From NCBI GenBank assembly GCA_013398175.1, contig VZRZ01005945.1, forward strand, positions 1,393,941 to 1,457,940: a stretch of DNA of 64,000 bases, in the 5' to 3' direction. The notes under the pieces are model-generated. The model was not told where the DNA came from. It saw only the letters and a list, made by a program, of their open reading frames with translations, and did not search any database. Below are positions 1-12,228 of this stretch, piece after piece; the stretch's first letter is position 1; every line of letters begins with the position of its first letter. The stretch comes from Climacteris rufus (Eukaryota; Chordata; Aves; Passeriformes; Climacteridae). The position numbers and the translations under genes are program-made.

Positions 1-303
1 TTCCTAGTTATTTGCTGTACTCCTTCTCCCCTGCCTAATCTACTAACTACATGACTACAGGGTTACATGGCGCGCACATGCGTACTACAGAGATTGCTTC
101 TTAAATTTACTGTCGCAGAGGCGTTTCTGTCCTTCCTAATTGGCCCAGCTGTGGAAAACAGCACATCAATCTTCCAGGAGCCATCAGAGATAGGCCCTGA
201 CTGGACAGCTGTGGGAGCTTCTGGAAGCTCCTTACAGGAGCCATCTTTTGGCCCCTACCACACCCAAAAAGCTAGACCCCCCCAAACTTCTCAAACCACG
301 ACA
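1..303 (-). mobile_element. Partial endogenous retrovirus LTR, running off the left edge
   Basis: Read on the minus strand, this begins at 303 with TGTCGTGGTTTGAGAAG, which resembles the TGTCRTGGTTTGA start of many bird ERV LTRs. Unlike its surroundings it carries CpG-containing words (GCGCGC near 70, TCGCAG near 113). It also contains a perfect hairpin at 214-231 (GGAGCTTC, two bases, GAAGCTCC) and a repeated CAGGAGCCATC word at about 175 and 235. The far end and the target duplication lie outside the window, so length, class and solo status cannot be judged. The 80-codon plus-strand frame at 67-309 lies inside it and is not a gene. The LTR assignment comes from recognising the start motif and from the sharp junction with CR1 at 303/304. 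Confidence 0.5.
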
Positions 304-870
304 GCATAGAACCATAGAATAGTTTGGGTTGGAAGGGTCCAACCCCTCTGCAATGGGCAAGGATATCTTCAACTAGATCAGGTTGCTCAGAGGCCCGTCT
401 AGCCTGACCTTGGATGTCCTAGAGTTGAGTCATTCACCACCACTCTGAGCAACCTGTGCTAGTGTTTTACTGTGATCATTGTAAAAGTCTTCTGTCTTCT
501 ATATAGTCTAAACCTACCCTGTTTTAGATTTAAACCATTACCTCTTTGTCTTATTGCAACATGCTCTGCTAAAAGCATTCCCTCCATCTTGAATTAGTTT
601 TTCCATGTCTAAGTGCTGAAAGATCACAATATGATGTTCCTCAGAGTCTTCTCTTCTCCAGTCTGAACAACCATATCTCTCTCAGCCTTTCATCCAGCCC
701 TCTGATCATTGTCGTGGCCTCCTCTGGACCCACTCCAACTGGTCCACTTCCATCTTATGTTGTGGGCTGCACAGCCAGACACTGCATTCCAGGTGCAGTC
801 TCACCAGAGTGGAGTAGAGGGGGAGAATCACCTCCCTTGTCCTGCTGGCCACTCCACTTTTACCTTCTTT
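304..870 (-). mobile_element. CR1 LINE fragment, 5'-truncated, 3' end at left
   Basis: The plus strand opens with two ATAGAA-type words and then GTTTGGGTTGGAAGGGTCC, which is the reverse complement of the avian CR1 3' end. It continues through characteristic antisense CR1 text: a GGTTGCTCAGAG block near 383, a segment on GTCTGAACAACC near 661, GTGGCCTCCTCTGGACCC near 713, and CACCAGAGTGGAGTAGAGG near 803. The last corresponds to the reverse-transcriptase C-terminal and 3' UTR region. The frame is destroyed by substitutions and indels. The 66-codon frame at 709-909 is only a piece of this repeat read on the wrong strand. Similarity fades at about 865-900. Confidence 0.88.
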
Positions 871-3800
871 TATTCTGCCATAAATAATGACATCATAGTA
901 CGGCTGTAGGGTTCAAAATATTTTCTGCTGCAGGAAGTCGGTCCTTTTCAGCAGTCTCTAAAACATTATTTTTGTTCTCAAAGTAACACCTATAAACATG
1001 ATGTGATTTATTTCCCATCATAAGACAGACAATGTACTGTTACATGTTCCTGGAATTTGTATTGCAATTTTCTATTAATAAGGATGATCCAAATAAGTAT
1101 TAATCTCCTTCTATAGACATTACCTCTTGTGTACCATTTGCACTGCTGATTGTAAGAACAATCCAGTGGGTCTGGAGCAGTAAAGGTTCCTACAGCATTA
1201 TCAAAAAATACTCAGATTTGCCATGGACATTTAGCTGTATATTAAAAGAGTGAATAGAGTAGAAGTGATTAAATAAGAGGAATTCATGCACAGAGCCCTA
1301 GTTGCAGAAGGGCATTAAACTTCGGTCCTGTGCAAACGTCGTTAAATGTTGTGCCTTTACGTGAATCAGCACTGATGAGATATTCCCCTCGCTGTCTGTG
1401 ACTTGTCACTTTGTGCCATTGAGAGTCTTTGTCCTTTCATTGGTTAAACAGACTGAAGTGTTGCCTTTGGAAGATAATTACAGGTTCTCAACAAAAATGG
1501 CAGAGTTAAACCCTGCTCGATGGCACTTGTCTCACTGGAGAGAGCACAAAAAACACACACAGGCCATGGTATTTCTCTGCACAAGGGCCCCTTCCTGTGA
1601 TAATGCTACAGCTCTGTGTAGGAATGATGGATCTGGTAGGAAGCTGGTGTGGAATCTGCAGTTTTAGTGTATATGACTGGCTATGTGAGCCTTGCCAGGG
1701 AGCAGGATTGAAAAGGAAATGCTGAACAACAGGCAGCCTGTAGCAGCTACCCTTTTTTTTTGGAGCGGGGCAATTTTGCATTCCAAATAACTCTGATGAA
1801 AAGGGATTTGTTGACTTGGAGATATTCTGGGAAGTATCCAGAAGTGTTACATTCTTCACTACTCTTTTGGAAAGCTGCTCTGAGAGATACAAGTCTCTTG
1901 CTGGAGGTCCTTTGTAAATGCTCATGTTTAATTAACATGGTTGTGTTTACATTGCCACTTAATTGATATTGCCATTGAGAGATGTCTGCTTGGTGGCTGG
2001 ACCAGTATGTAGTGCTTGTGTCTGATTATATGTCTTTGTTAAAGTCTGATTTGTTATTGCTAACCTGATCTTACTGCAGGGATATGGTTACTGAGCCAAA
2101 TATTCAGCTGATGAATATCAGGATAGATTAAAATGAAATTAATGAAACTCTCTGGACTTGACCCATAAATTTCAGGGAATATTAGAGTCCATGTGCAGAG
2201 GACTTACTATGTTCCAAATTGCATTAAAGTCTTTCTGTATTTGTTGTTATTGCACCTGGAACTGGATCCTCAATTAAAAAAAACCCTGCAAATATTCAAT
2301 TTTTGAATTTAAGAGTAAAATTCATTTTATGTTTTCAGTATTTCTAGCAGTTTGTGAGTAGAGGATACAGAATAGTGTTGAAAACCTGTTGTTGCCACAA
2401 ATGCAGAGTTAGAAAACTTGTCAGGCTGCAAGTGCATAGCTTTCATTCTGTAAAATTCTCTTTAGGATTCAGCATTTGTGTACAGATTAATATATATCAA
2501 TCATTTACCAGCTCTGTTCACTTTCAGAAAACGCACATGAATTTAATATGAAAGAGGAATGAATCAGTAGAGAAATTATGAGTACACAAATAGAGAATTT
2601 GAGAGGCAATGATTAGCATTTTCTTTCAAAGAATCTGTCACAATGCAGGACAGACAAGAGAAAAAGAAAAACAACTGTGAAATGAAATCAAAATAATCAC
2701 TGCCAGGATGAGTTGGTTGCACATTTCAGGTATGAATGCTGGCAAAAGACTTTTCACTGCTGGAGAGACAGACAGAAATTTCCGTTTGTGAGAATACATC
2801 AGATGGCAGCAAAATCAGAAGCAATCTTATTAGTTCGACAAGTTGTCAATTTTCACAGACTCTCTCTTCAGACAGGGAGCACTGATGGGTTTTGTGTGTG
2901 GAAGACAGATGTTCTATTTACAGTTTGTACACAAGATAATAAAAGTTCCTTGTCATGCCAACCTGCATTTGAGCAACCCCAAAAAGAGATAATAATGTGT
3001 TGCTGCTGCCACTGCTTCTGGTTCTATTGTACCAGATGAGGGAAGGCACAAGAAAGGGGAATTTAAAAACAGTTGCAAAGGGCCTTGTGCTATGTATCTG
3101 TGTTTGTGCTGTGGAAATCTTGGCTTCTCCTGTTTATTTTGTGATATTACCTATCTCACTAATGCATATTTTGAAGGAAGTGTGATAATAATAATCATTA
3201 TAGACAACTATATGGCAGTATGTGTCAGGAGAAGATACTGGGCAGTGAGAACGATTTCCACCCTAATCTTCTCATGAATCGTTTAGCAAGGTTTTTCAGC
3301 TGACAAGTTGTTAGGTCACCTGAAATAACAAAAGTGCATATGATGAGAGGAGGGAAGAGAATGGGCAGCATTTAGAGCCAGACAGTGCTAATTGGTTTGA
3401 AATGGCAATGGAATGTTTGTATTCAGTAAAGAACCAATGCAAGATACATACCTCAGGTTTTCAGAAGTTTTTTGTAAAGATGTGATTGTATGCAGTAATT
3501 GTTGTTCGGGGCTGAAATGTTAATATGAAATGAGTTCTTAAATCTGCAAAAAGTTTCAGATTCCTTATTTCAGTACTAGCTTAAATTTCTTGCAAAAAAG
3601 AGGAATAGGCACCAAAGCTCTGCTCCAAGCAATGTGAAAAAAACCTTTCAGAATTGAAGAATAAAATAAATTGGAAATCACGGGACATATGAGAGGTCAT
3701 CTGATGTTAATTCAGGCCTTTGTGTCTCTAGCCTCTTGTGTAACTTCTCTAGACTTCAGACTGTCACATCAGCTCAAGGACACAGGAGGCAGATAGAAAA

Positions 3801-5509
3801 GATGATTGAAAAGTTGCAGACGCAATGCTCTGCTACTGGAATTCCTATGAGGATGAAGGAATCCAACAAAAGGAAAAATAAAAGCCAAATTTGTAGGGTT
3901 TATTTCATCACAGCAAAAGAATGAAAAAAAATGAAAAGCGAAAGAGGTCTCCAAAACCATATTGTCAAAAACCTTCACAATACACTATCACATGGCACTG
4001 TGCCCCTGAAAATAGCAAATGCACTTTTGGGGACATTCTCTGGCAGATTTCTCAACAGTACTTAAATCTTGTCTGTCAAAAGCAATTTGAGAAGCTTAAG
4101 TTTGTCGACTGGCTACGTGACTTCAGACTCCGTAGTGAAAAAAAGTAATGTGGAATTTCTGCAAACCTTACTCTGTCTTGAAGTATACACTCTAAAATTT
4201 GTATTTAGTAAGATCACACTAAAAAGCCACTCTTCTTCCATACTGATTAAGTCAATCATCTTTTAGAATTTAAAAAAAAAATCAGTTCCATACATAGATT
4301 TAGATTGAATGCGCACCCTAAAATCTCTATTGTTTTTTTAAATTGTGCCCTTTTATATGCAAAGCATTCAGTGGGAAAGATTAGATCCTGTGGCCTTTCC
4401 TACAGGCATGATTTTAACAGTCAAAATAAATTCTTTCTCTTTGATTAACTTACTTAGAAATTCTGACTGATCAATTAGAAGTTTAGGAAAAAGTAATTTA
4501 GCAGTCAGCAGTAGCTCTTAATTAATTCTGCATCAGTGCCTGTCAATTTATATTACTAACAAAATGTAAAAATTGTGAGTATCTGCTTTGGCACATTAAT
4601 TCTGTGTTGACTTTTTCTGGGGTTTTTGTTTGTTTATTTTGAGCTTTTTTGAAAACTATTAATTCATTGATCATGACTGCAGTACCATTTAAGGTGAAGA
4701 AACAAATCCTGGTTTTAAGCATCAGCTTCCATCTGTGTCTTGCCATAACTTTTTTTTTCTTTATGCCAGGGACTCTCTTAAAGCAGTTCTCTTGGTTCTC
4801 TGGAAATCACTCACAGATTTCACCCTCCAAGTTAGCTACTTTACTTCACACAAATCCTTGCTCACAGCAGAAAAACAGCAGTTTCACGCAGTGAAACTTG
4901 TGAATCTTGTGAATCTTGAACTCTCCTCAGGGCTCTGTAGGGAAATGTGCTACTTTAGGTAGACTGTCTTTTGCCTAATTAGTGCCAAATATAATTGGCA
5001 CTTACCTTGCTCTGCTTGTCCTTATTTATTTTTTTTCTCTCTCCCTTAACCTGCCTCCTCATTATATTTCTGTTTCACAGCATAGAAAATCCTGCCTTAC
5101 TCTTTTATACTGCTTATCCTAGCCTGAGTCCTCATGATCAGAAGGAACCTCCAGAGGTTTCCCTCCATCTGCCTGTATCAGCAGTTCCAAATCTTCCGTC
5201 TGGCTTATCTTCTTATCTTTTCTTTTTTTTTTTTCCCTAGACTTTTGTTCCCATATTTTTTCTGCTAGAGATTTCCATCCTTTGTACTCACACAGTCTGT
5301 ATCATTACTCCCATGGCACTGTTGCCCCTTCAATCCTACTTTTTTCTCGGTGCCACTCTGAGGTGACAGCTCAAGAGTGAGAATGCTACATATTTCTCTA
5401 AATGCTGCTTTGAAATATAGACCTCATTGTTTTCTTTCCCCGGGGCTGAATAATTCATAGATTAAATATTTCTGCCATATGCCAGCATGTCTATGTCTCA
5501 GTGACTATC
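871..5509. other. Unique AT-rich non-coding DNA, no gene seen
   Basis: There is no recognisable gene or repeat family here. Overlapping frames of 139 codons (1506-1925, minus) and 89 codons (1398-1667, plus) cover the same bases on opposite strands, have no recognisable domain or splice context, and look like chance. A short ATA/AAT run lies at 3185-3200. A T- and C-rich tract runs from about 5012 to 5245 and includes an uninterrupted T run near 5224-5234. Confidence 0.6.
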
Positions 5510-6465
5510 AAATCACAGAAATGTTAGTAGAAAGGGATCTCTGGAAGTCATCTAATCCAGGCTCCTGCTCCAAGTAGGATTGTTACCAGTACTACAAACA
5601 AATCAGCCTCAGAAACCTCCAAGGATGGAGATCCAATATCTACTTTGACTGGCTTGACTCACAGTTGCACAACTCTCTTAGTCACCTGCTCCCCCCTAAT
5701 GTTTATCTGGAACTTACCAGGCTGCAGTTTGTGTTCACTGGCCCCTGTTGCATTGTCTGCCAATATGGCAAATGGTTGTGGGCTTTTACTAGACCACTCC
5801 TTAGCTTCTCCTTCACTGGACTGAAAAAATCTCACTGTCTGCTTCTTCTCTCTCTCACACTGGGCCTGGGACCATCCTGGTAGCCCTCATGTGAACCCTT
5901 TCTAGTTAGAAACAGCATCCCTATTGAACTGGGAAGCGTGCAGGTGGTGGACACAGTATTTCAGTACAGCCTCACCTTTGCTGAGCAGAGGAGAACAAAA
6001 GCTTCCTTAGATCTACTGGCCCAATTACTCCTGGTGCAGTCAACAGCCAGGCTTCCTTCTGTACAATGAGAGCCAAGTGCAGGCAAATTTTTGGTGTGTC
6101 CTGTGCCCCAAGACCTTTCCTACAGGGTGCTCATAATCACTAACTTCCCACCTGGTGCTGCTGCATGGGATTATCCCATGTTAGGTGCACATCTTTGACC
6201 TTCTTGTTGATCCAGAGGAAGTTTCTTTTGATTCAATTTTCAAGTTTCTTTGGTTTGAAGCTCTGTCATTCAGCATGTCAACCACTCTGCCCAATTTAAT
6301 GTCACCTTTGAATTTGCTGAAGATCTACTCTGTCTCATCATTCAGTCTGTCAGTGAAGATATTAAATAACATCAGCCTCACTGCTGACCACTTATGTGCT
6401 GTGCTTGTTACCAGCCATCAGTTAGATGTCAAGCATTGATTCTTGCCTTTCACCATGGCAGCTCC
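5510..6465 (-). mobile_element. Old CR1 LINE fragment, about 0.95 kb
   Basis: The left end shows an eroded 3' signature (AATCACAGAA, then GGGATCTCTGGAAGTCATC) typical of older CR1 subfamilies. It is followed by antisense CR1 coding remnants: near 6285-6330 a stretch resembling the CR1 segment on AATTTGCTGAAGATCTACTC, then ATATTAAATAACATCAGCC near 6359 and a GTTAGATGTCAAGCATTGA word near 6420. Divergence is clearly higher than in the copies at 304 and 62216, with many indels. The frames at 5665-5883, 6185-6439 and 6394-6714 arise inside or at the edge of this repeat and are not genes. Confidence 0.8.
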
Positions 6466-9400
6466 TCTCTTTACTGCCCAGCAATACCAGACAGCCATGC
6501 TTCTCTTCTTCACTCTAATTTTTTGTTTTTAGGAAGGAAAAAGTTCAAAATCCCAATGGAGATGGGAAGTTCAAAGAAGTTTTCAAGAGAAGTTGGGAGA
6601 GACAGAAAGCAGAGTCCCAAATCTTGTTTTTCAACTGCTAAGAAGAGCAAAGAACGGACAATATTTTTACCCCAAGGAGATTGTAACCACAAGGTTGTTT
6701 GTTTTTTTTTTTAATTGATCTAGAGACATATTAGCCTAAAGCACTGTAAACATCTTGCTCAGTATCAATTGTTTTTTGACAGAATATTAAAGTAAATAAA
6801 ACCCTAAAAGGGTCATGCCTCAGGTTGCATTTCAATAGATATGTGGGAATTCATAGAGAATTGAATATGAATGGTTTAACTTTCTTCATTCATGATCACT
6901 CATTTGTAGTTTTTGGTTACATCACTGAGTCAAGTAACAACCTTTAAGAAAAGGACCCTCTCTTCTTTCCCTGTCCCTGCAAAACCAGACTAGACTAGTA
7001 TTAATTTCTTTATCCCTACATCCAAATGATTCTCCACTGCTGGCTTCAGTTCTTGAGCTTTAGATTCAAAAACCTCTCTCTTGTGCATTCATCAAGACTG
7101 TACTTTTCTTGTTCACAGTCCACCTTTTCTTCTTGTAATTAACAAACGTTTCAGTCCTTCACTCTGCATCTTGGATATGTGTGTTGTGAATTTGTTAATG
7201 CCTTTTAACTCCTTTTACAAAGTTGAGTCATTCAGTATTGCCCCATTCCTCAGGTGCAAAGGGATTGTGCTGCTGTGCAAGGCTGCTCATTCTGGACAGC
7301 CTAGTAGGTCAAATTCCATGATTTTTTTGTCTCTCTTTCATGAAGGGTTGGATGAGAACAGAATTATTCTTGTTTCATAGTGGTCTATGATTGCACAGAG
7401 CTGTGATCTGATAACCTTCCACAGAGAAGGTGAGCTGTATTCTTTGGAACCACTATATTTCTAGGACCTCATTGTACATGATAATGATATCTCACACTTA
7501 AAATAAAGCCACAGTAATACAGTAGAACGGGATCCTCTTGCTAATGTAGTGTCAATCAATTTTGCTAGGCTTCAGTGCTTGTTTACTCTTCCAGTTGTAA
7601 GCTAATACCCAGCAGACTTTGTTATTTTAATTATTGATAAAGCATTTTGTTCCATGTAGGAATGCAAACTCAGTTTTGAATTGCAAAGGTAAGAGAATAT
7701 CTTGTGCTCCTTCCCAAGGTGTTGCTGTGACTATGTAGTCTGGAACTTAATAACAAAATACAATTGCTTTTACTTCAGCTTTGAAAAAAATGACTAATTA
7801 ATGAGGTAATTAAATATTAAGTTAATGGAAGCTTTTATTTTGCACCTTACTCAAAAGCTTTTCTGTCCATAGTATATGACAGCTAGCCAGGCTGCAGCAG
7901 GAATAATTACAGTTTTCAAGATGAAAAGTATAGCATTTCATAAATTCTACTTTGTAAATTCAGCCCAATTGTTTCAGTACAGAATTGAATTGATCATTGC
8001 TTCCAAACAGCAAATAAGAATAAATTTTGCATTCGATTTCACCCTGAAAAGGCAAAACTCACTGGTTTTGAGTTTAAATCAGACCTTTATAATGGCATGG
8101 TCCCAGACCAGCTCATAACAGAAGCTTTAGGGTCTCCCTTAGCATTTTTCAAGTGAAGTTCACAGCCAGAGGCCAAGAGTATCCTGTGTAATATGTCCCA
8201 GCTGCAGGCTATGCTGCAGAATTATGCAGAAAGAATAAACATGAGTCTCAAGCTAGGCTTCCAGAACTGAATTAAAGTGAATGAGAAATAAAGAAACGGA
8301 ATTTGTTTTTACATTTAATTCAAAGGTAATTATTACAGCTATTTTACAGGAAATAGTTCTAGTGAAATGATTTTCAAATTTGGCACTTTTTTGTATGTCT
8401 TCTGTACTTTCTTAAGAATATGTATATTTATCATTCCCAGTCTCAATGGTGAGTTCATGAGAACAGGGTCTTGTGATGTGTTTGTGTACTGAAGCAATAG
8501 ATGGGGGAAAGGAGAAGGGTGGTAGAAATCTGTAAAAGTTACATTATTTTTCTAAAATACTCTAGACCCTTAATCAGGTAGGTGAACTCAGGGATCAATT
8601 CATGCAGATCTTTCAGGTACATCCCCTTCCAGTGACTGACATGGCAAGGGCAATGGACTGTGTGCCAGGACTGTTCCCTGCACAGCGCTGCAGCCAAGCC
8701 ACTTCTGATGGCAGAGAAAGCAGGAGAAGGATTCATTTGCTGGGGGATTCCCAGATTGCTGTTGTGAGGAAAGTGACTGCGCTGCCCTGGGAAGATGGGT
8801 GAGAGCAGAAAGCAGGAGACAGTTTCATGAGGCTTCTGGTCACTGTATGAGATCTGAAATGTCAGAAAATGTGAAGGCCATCCTGGCAGGCGAAGGCAGG
8901 CAGCCGTGTGCTTGGTTTACTCATCCCTTCTTGTTGTAGGCTGAGCTGTTCAGACACCAATTAGATAGGGGAGGAAGAGGAAACTCCGTTTTCTTCTAAG
9001 TGCTAATGCCTGGTGAACTTGTCACAAAGGGCTCCGACTGATGGCGCAGGATTCACCAGATGTGGCGTGTGGTTGTGGGTTTTAGATGAAGTTATTCGTT
9101 TATTTGCTTGTTATAGAAGAAGTGTTAATGATGCCAAATACATTTTTTTGACTTAAGCACGTGAAAAGTTGTAAAGAATTATTTTCTTTCCACTAAAATA
9201 AAATAGCTTCTTAGTGAGTACACATCATTTTGTGCCTTTTTTTCAGTTTGCATGTTCACCTGAGACCAGAGTTGATGCATGTAATACTCAGTAGCTACCC
9301 CCATGTCAACACAGGCCACTCTGACAACCTGTGCTGCAACTTTCTAGAACTCATAGGCAGGAACCTGTGAACAGTGTTTGCAGAGGTGAAATCACTCTGA

Positions 9401-12205
9401 AGTGTGAGTCTTATAAGAATGTTGGCTGTGGTACAAACCCCCTTCTGGGCTCGTAGCTCAGAAATAGCTCTGCTTCTGCCACAGAACTCCCTTCTTGTGT
9501 GTTGGTCTAATTAATTTGTACACATTTTATTATGTGCTGCCCTCATAATTATCTTGCCACTCTACATACCATATTCAGTATTGAATGGGGACTGAAATGT
9601 CTGATCTTTGTGTTGTGGCTGTGTTGTTTCCTGCTTTCAGGGCTGTCATCATCTCTGGAGGACCAAGAAACTCAAATAACCATTTAAAGAGGGTTCTTGT
9701 TTAAATGTTTTTATTTTACCACTTGTCTATATTACATTAAAAAGTCATTAGAACAATTTTAAATTTAGCTGCTTAATTCTGCTTTTTCTCTCTGATTTTG
9801 ATGTATATCTTACTTCCATTTTTCAATATATTTATTAGCAAAATGCTCAATTACTTCTCTGAGGCAAACATTCTAGGTAAATATTGACATAATTTCAAAT
9901 GTTTGCATTACCATGAGATATGATCTGAGTTACATTTTTGCATTTTAGCTATTTTGAAACCAGGAAGCTTTGATGAGGGGGTAGCAGTAGCCAAGTGGGT
10001 TTGTGGCAGGTGATTTCTGGGCTCTCTGTAGTTCTCAGTGTCACTCTGTCATGGGTAAACCCTGGGAGATTGAGAAGGCTATCACCAGGAATCCATGTGT
10101 TCTCAGTAGTGGGAGGAATAAACTCCTTCCTAGGCTATGTTTTATAGGGGTAATTGCCTTAAAAGACTCAATAAGTAAATAATAACAATAATAAAAAATC
10201 AAACAGCCATGCCTGCTTTAATTCTCTCTGGACAGATATTAAACATAATGGAACTTACCTACTTTAAAAGTGCCCTGGAGTCAAGTTTCCTTACCATATC
10301 TGTGTAAACAAGTTCTATATCTGTCTTTATGATTTTGTTTTCACCTTAGCTCCAAAGGTGAATGAGATTTTTTTGGGAAGAGAGAGGACTTGATTTAGAT
10401 ACATGCACTACCCTGTGGTAGTGCACTCTCCCTCACCATCTGAGAAGTTAAAAATGTAGAGTTTTTGCCATTTAAAGCTGGTGTTTGCTGAACAGATGGT
10501 GAGACTTCAGCTCTGGGTAACCCTGACCCATGTGGAAAATCAAAAATTCAAATGCTGGCTCTGAAGCTTACTGGGAAAGTTCACATACACAAAGGAGGGC
10601 ATGCATGGCGTTCACCATATTCTCCTGATATGACTTCCACAACAGTCTTGGGCATCCTCTTATTTTAATTAATGAGATGAGAGGATCTTTTTCAGGAACA
10701 TGATCTTCCAGCCATCTGGTATTTGTATTTTGCTTTAGCCACTGAGCTTTGTAGCAAACTTTTCCAGAGTACAAGTTTATATTTACTTGTACAGCAATAA
10801 AGGATTGATGTTTGTAATGAAATTTCAGGACTGCCTCACTGACCCAGCTCACAAAAACACAGAGTTTATTATCTGATGGGCACTTACTGACAAAAAAAAA
10901 ATATATTATGTCAGATCAAATCTACAAATTTACATTAGAAAGCATCTATTCTCCTTAATGAGTGGATTTTTTTAGTGAGTTTTGTTGGTGCTTTTGTTGG
11001 TTTTTTTTTTTAGTTCCTTTGCTGTTCAGAATAGATCTCTCTGTTACTGCTAAAACCAGCCTTGATTAGAAGTTACCATCCAATAGAATAACAATATTAG
11101 AAAAATGATCTGTCTCCAGTGGCATTCAGTTCTGTTCGAAATTTAGAATTAAGAAGGTGTGTTTTTTTGTAAGGGGAGTTTTTTTGTAAGACTTTTGCCA
11201 AGTCTTAAGACAACACGAGATTTGTGCAAACTCTGAATTACATATATTCATTGGTCTGGGGCATTACCAGTGCACAAAACATGCAAAACACTAATTGAGC
11301 TTGTGGGAATGCTCTCATTTTAGTTAATTCTTCAAGCATGCAGCAGTGACTGGTTAGGAGAATTTAGTCTGTGCCTCTGTGAAGAACCTAGCCTAGGAGA
11401 AACCATCTGACACACATGGTATTTATAGTCATGGCTTTAACATAGTCTAAGGAATACTAAAAATAAATATTTATAATTTTACAGCTTTTTTTTTTTCCTG
11501 TTGGCTTTCACTTGGGTCCTGGACTTGAAAAGAGTCAAGTGTGCTTTATGCTAATTTTATGCTTATGAGCAGTCCTAACGAATTCTATGTGAAGCTGTAA
11601 TAACATACAAAAGATGGAAGCACATACTTATACATGAGCCTTTGTTGGATGGGGACCTGGGTGAGAAAATGGAGCAATGGCCCAATATTTAGAGCTGTAG
11701 TCTCAGTCATAGGGAATGCTGGTTGAAGATTTTGCATTGCTGAAGATTCCTTGTGCGGTTTCAATCCAACTATTTTCAGGATTGTCTAAGTAGCTGTTTT
11801 TCTAAATTAGTCACCTCTGCTTCCCTCTTCAGAAGAGAGGTGGGTATTTTCAGGTATTTCTATAGAGGGAACATGGGTAACTACTTCAGGCATGATACCT
11901 AATGTTTTAGTAGGTGAAGTCAGATACCACATCCGTGGTGTCTTCTGCCTGACTGATTATAACTATCCTGCATGTGCAGACAAATGTGTTAGAACACATC
12001 CTCTCTGCTACGTTCCTTGTTTTCAGAAGTGTTCACCAGTGAGATGCTGGGACAACCTGTATGGTGCACATGTAACTCCAATGCACTGAGCCTGGTCTGG
12101 CTTTTCCTCACCTTCTCACTGATGTCATGGGATGAAGCAGTAATGTTGCTTGCACAGAAATCCCAGGGAGATGTGACTTGAAGGTTGATCTCAGGCTGAC
12201 TTTCT
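6466..12205. other. Unique AT-rich non-coding DNA, no gene seen
   Basis: No repeat family or exon structure is recognisable. The composition is ordinary AT-rich DNA with scattered homopolymer T runs (near 6706, 10999, 11486). A modestly GC-richer patch at 8600-8820 gives short frames on both strands but has no splice or domain support. A few CpGs occur near 9030-9070 in an otherwise CpG-poor stretch. Confidence 0.6.
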
Positions 12206-12228
12206 AGAAACATCTTAAAGATGTTTCT
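12206..12228. repeat. Perfect 23-bp palindrome
   Basis: The 11-base arm AGAAACATCTT is followed by one central A (12217) and its exact reverse complement AAGATGTTTCT. An RNA copy could form a very tight hairpin with essentially no loop, so the structure is more likely a DNA-level dyad than a folded transcript. It lies within an unrecognised 116-codon minus-strand frame (11989-12339), which I do not regard as a gene. Confidence 0.9.

Noticed and set aside
709..909. 66-codon plus-strand frame
   Set aside because: It is the antisense of a CR1 LINE fragment.
1506..1925. 139-codon minus-strand frame
   Set aside because: Two other frames on the plus strand overlap it, and there is no motif, splice context or recognised homology.
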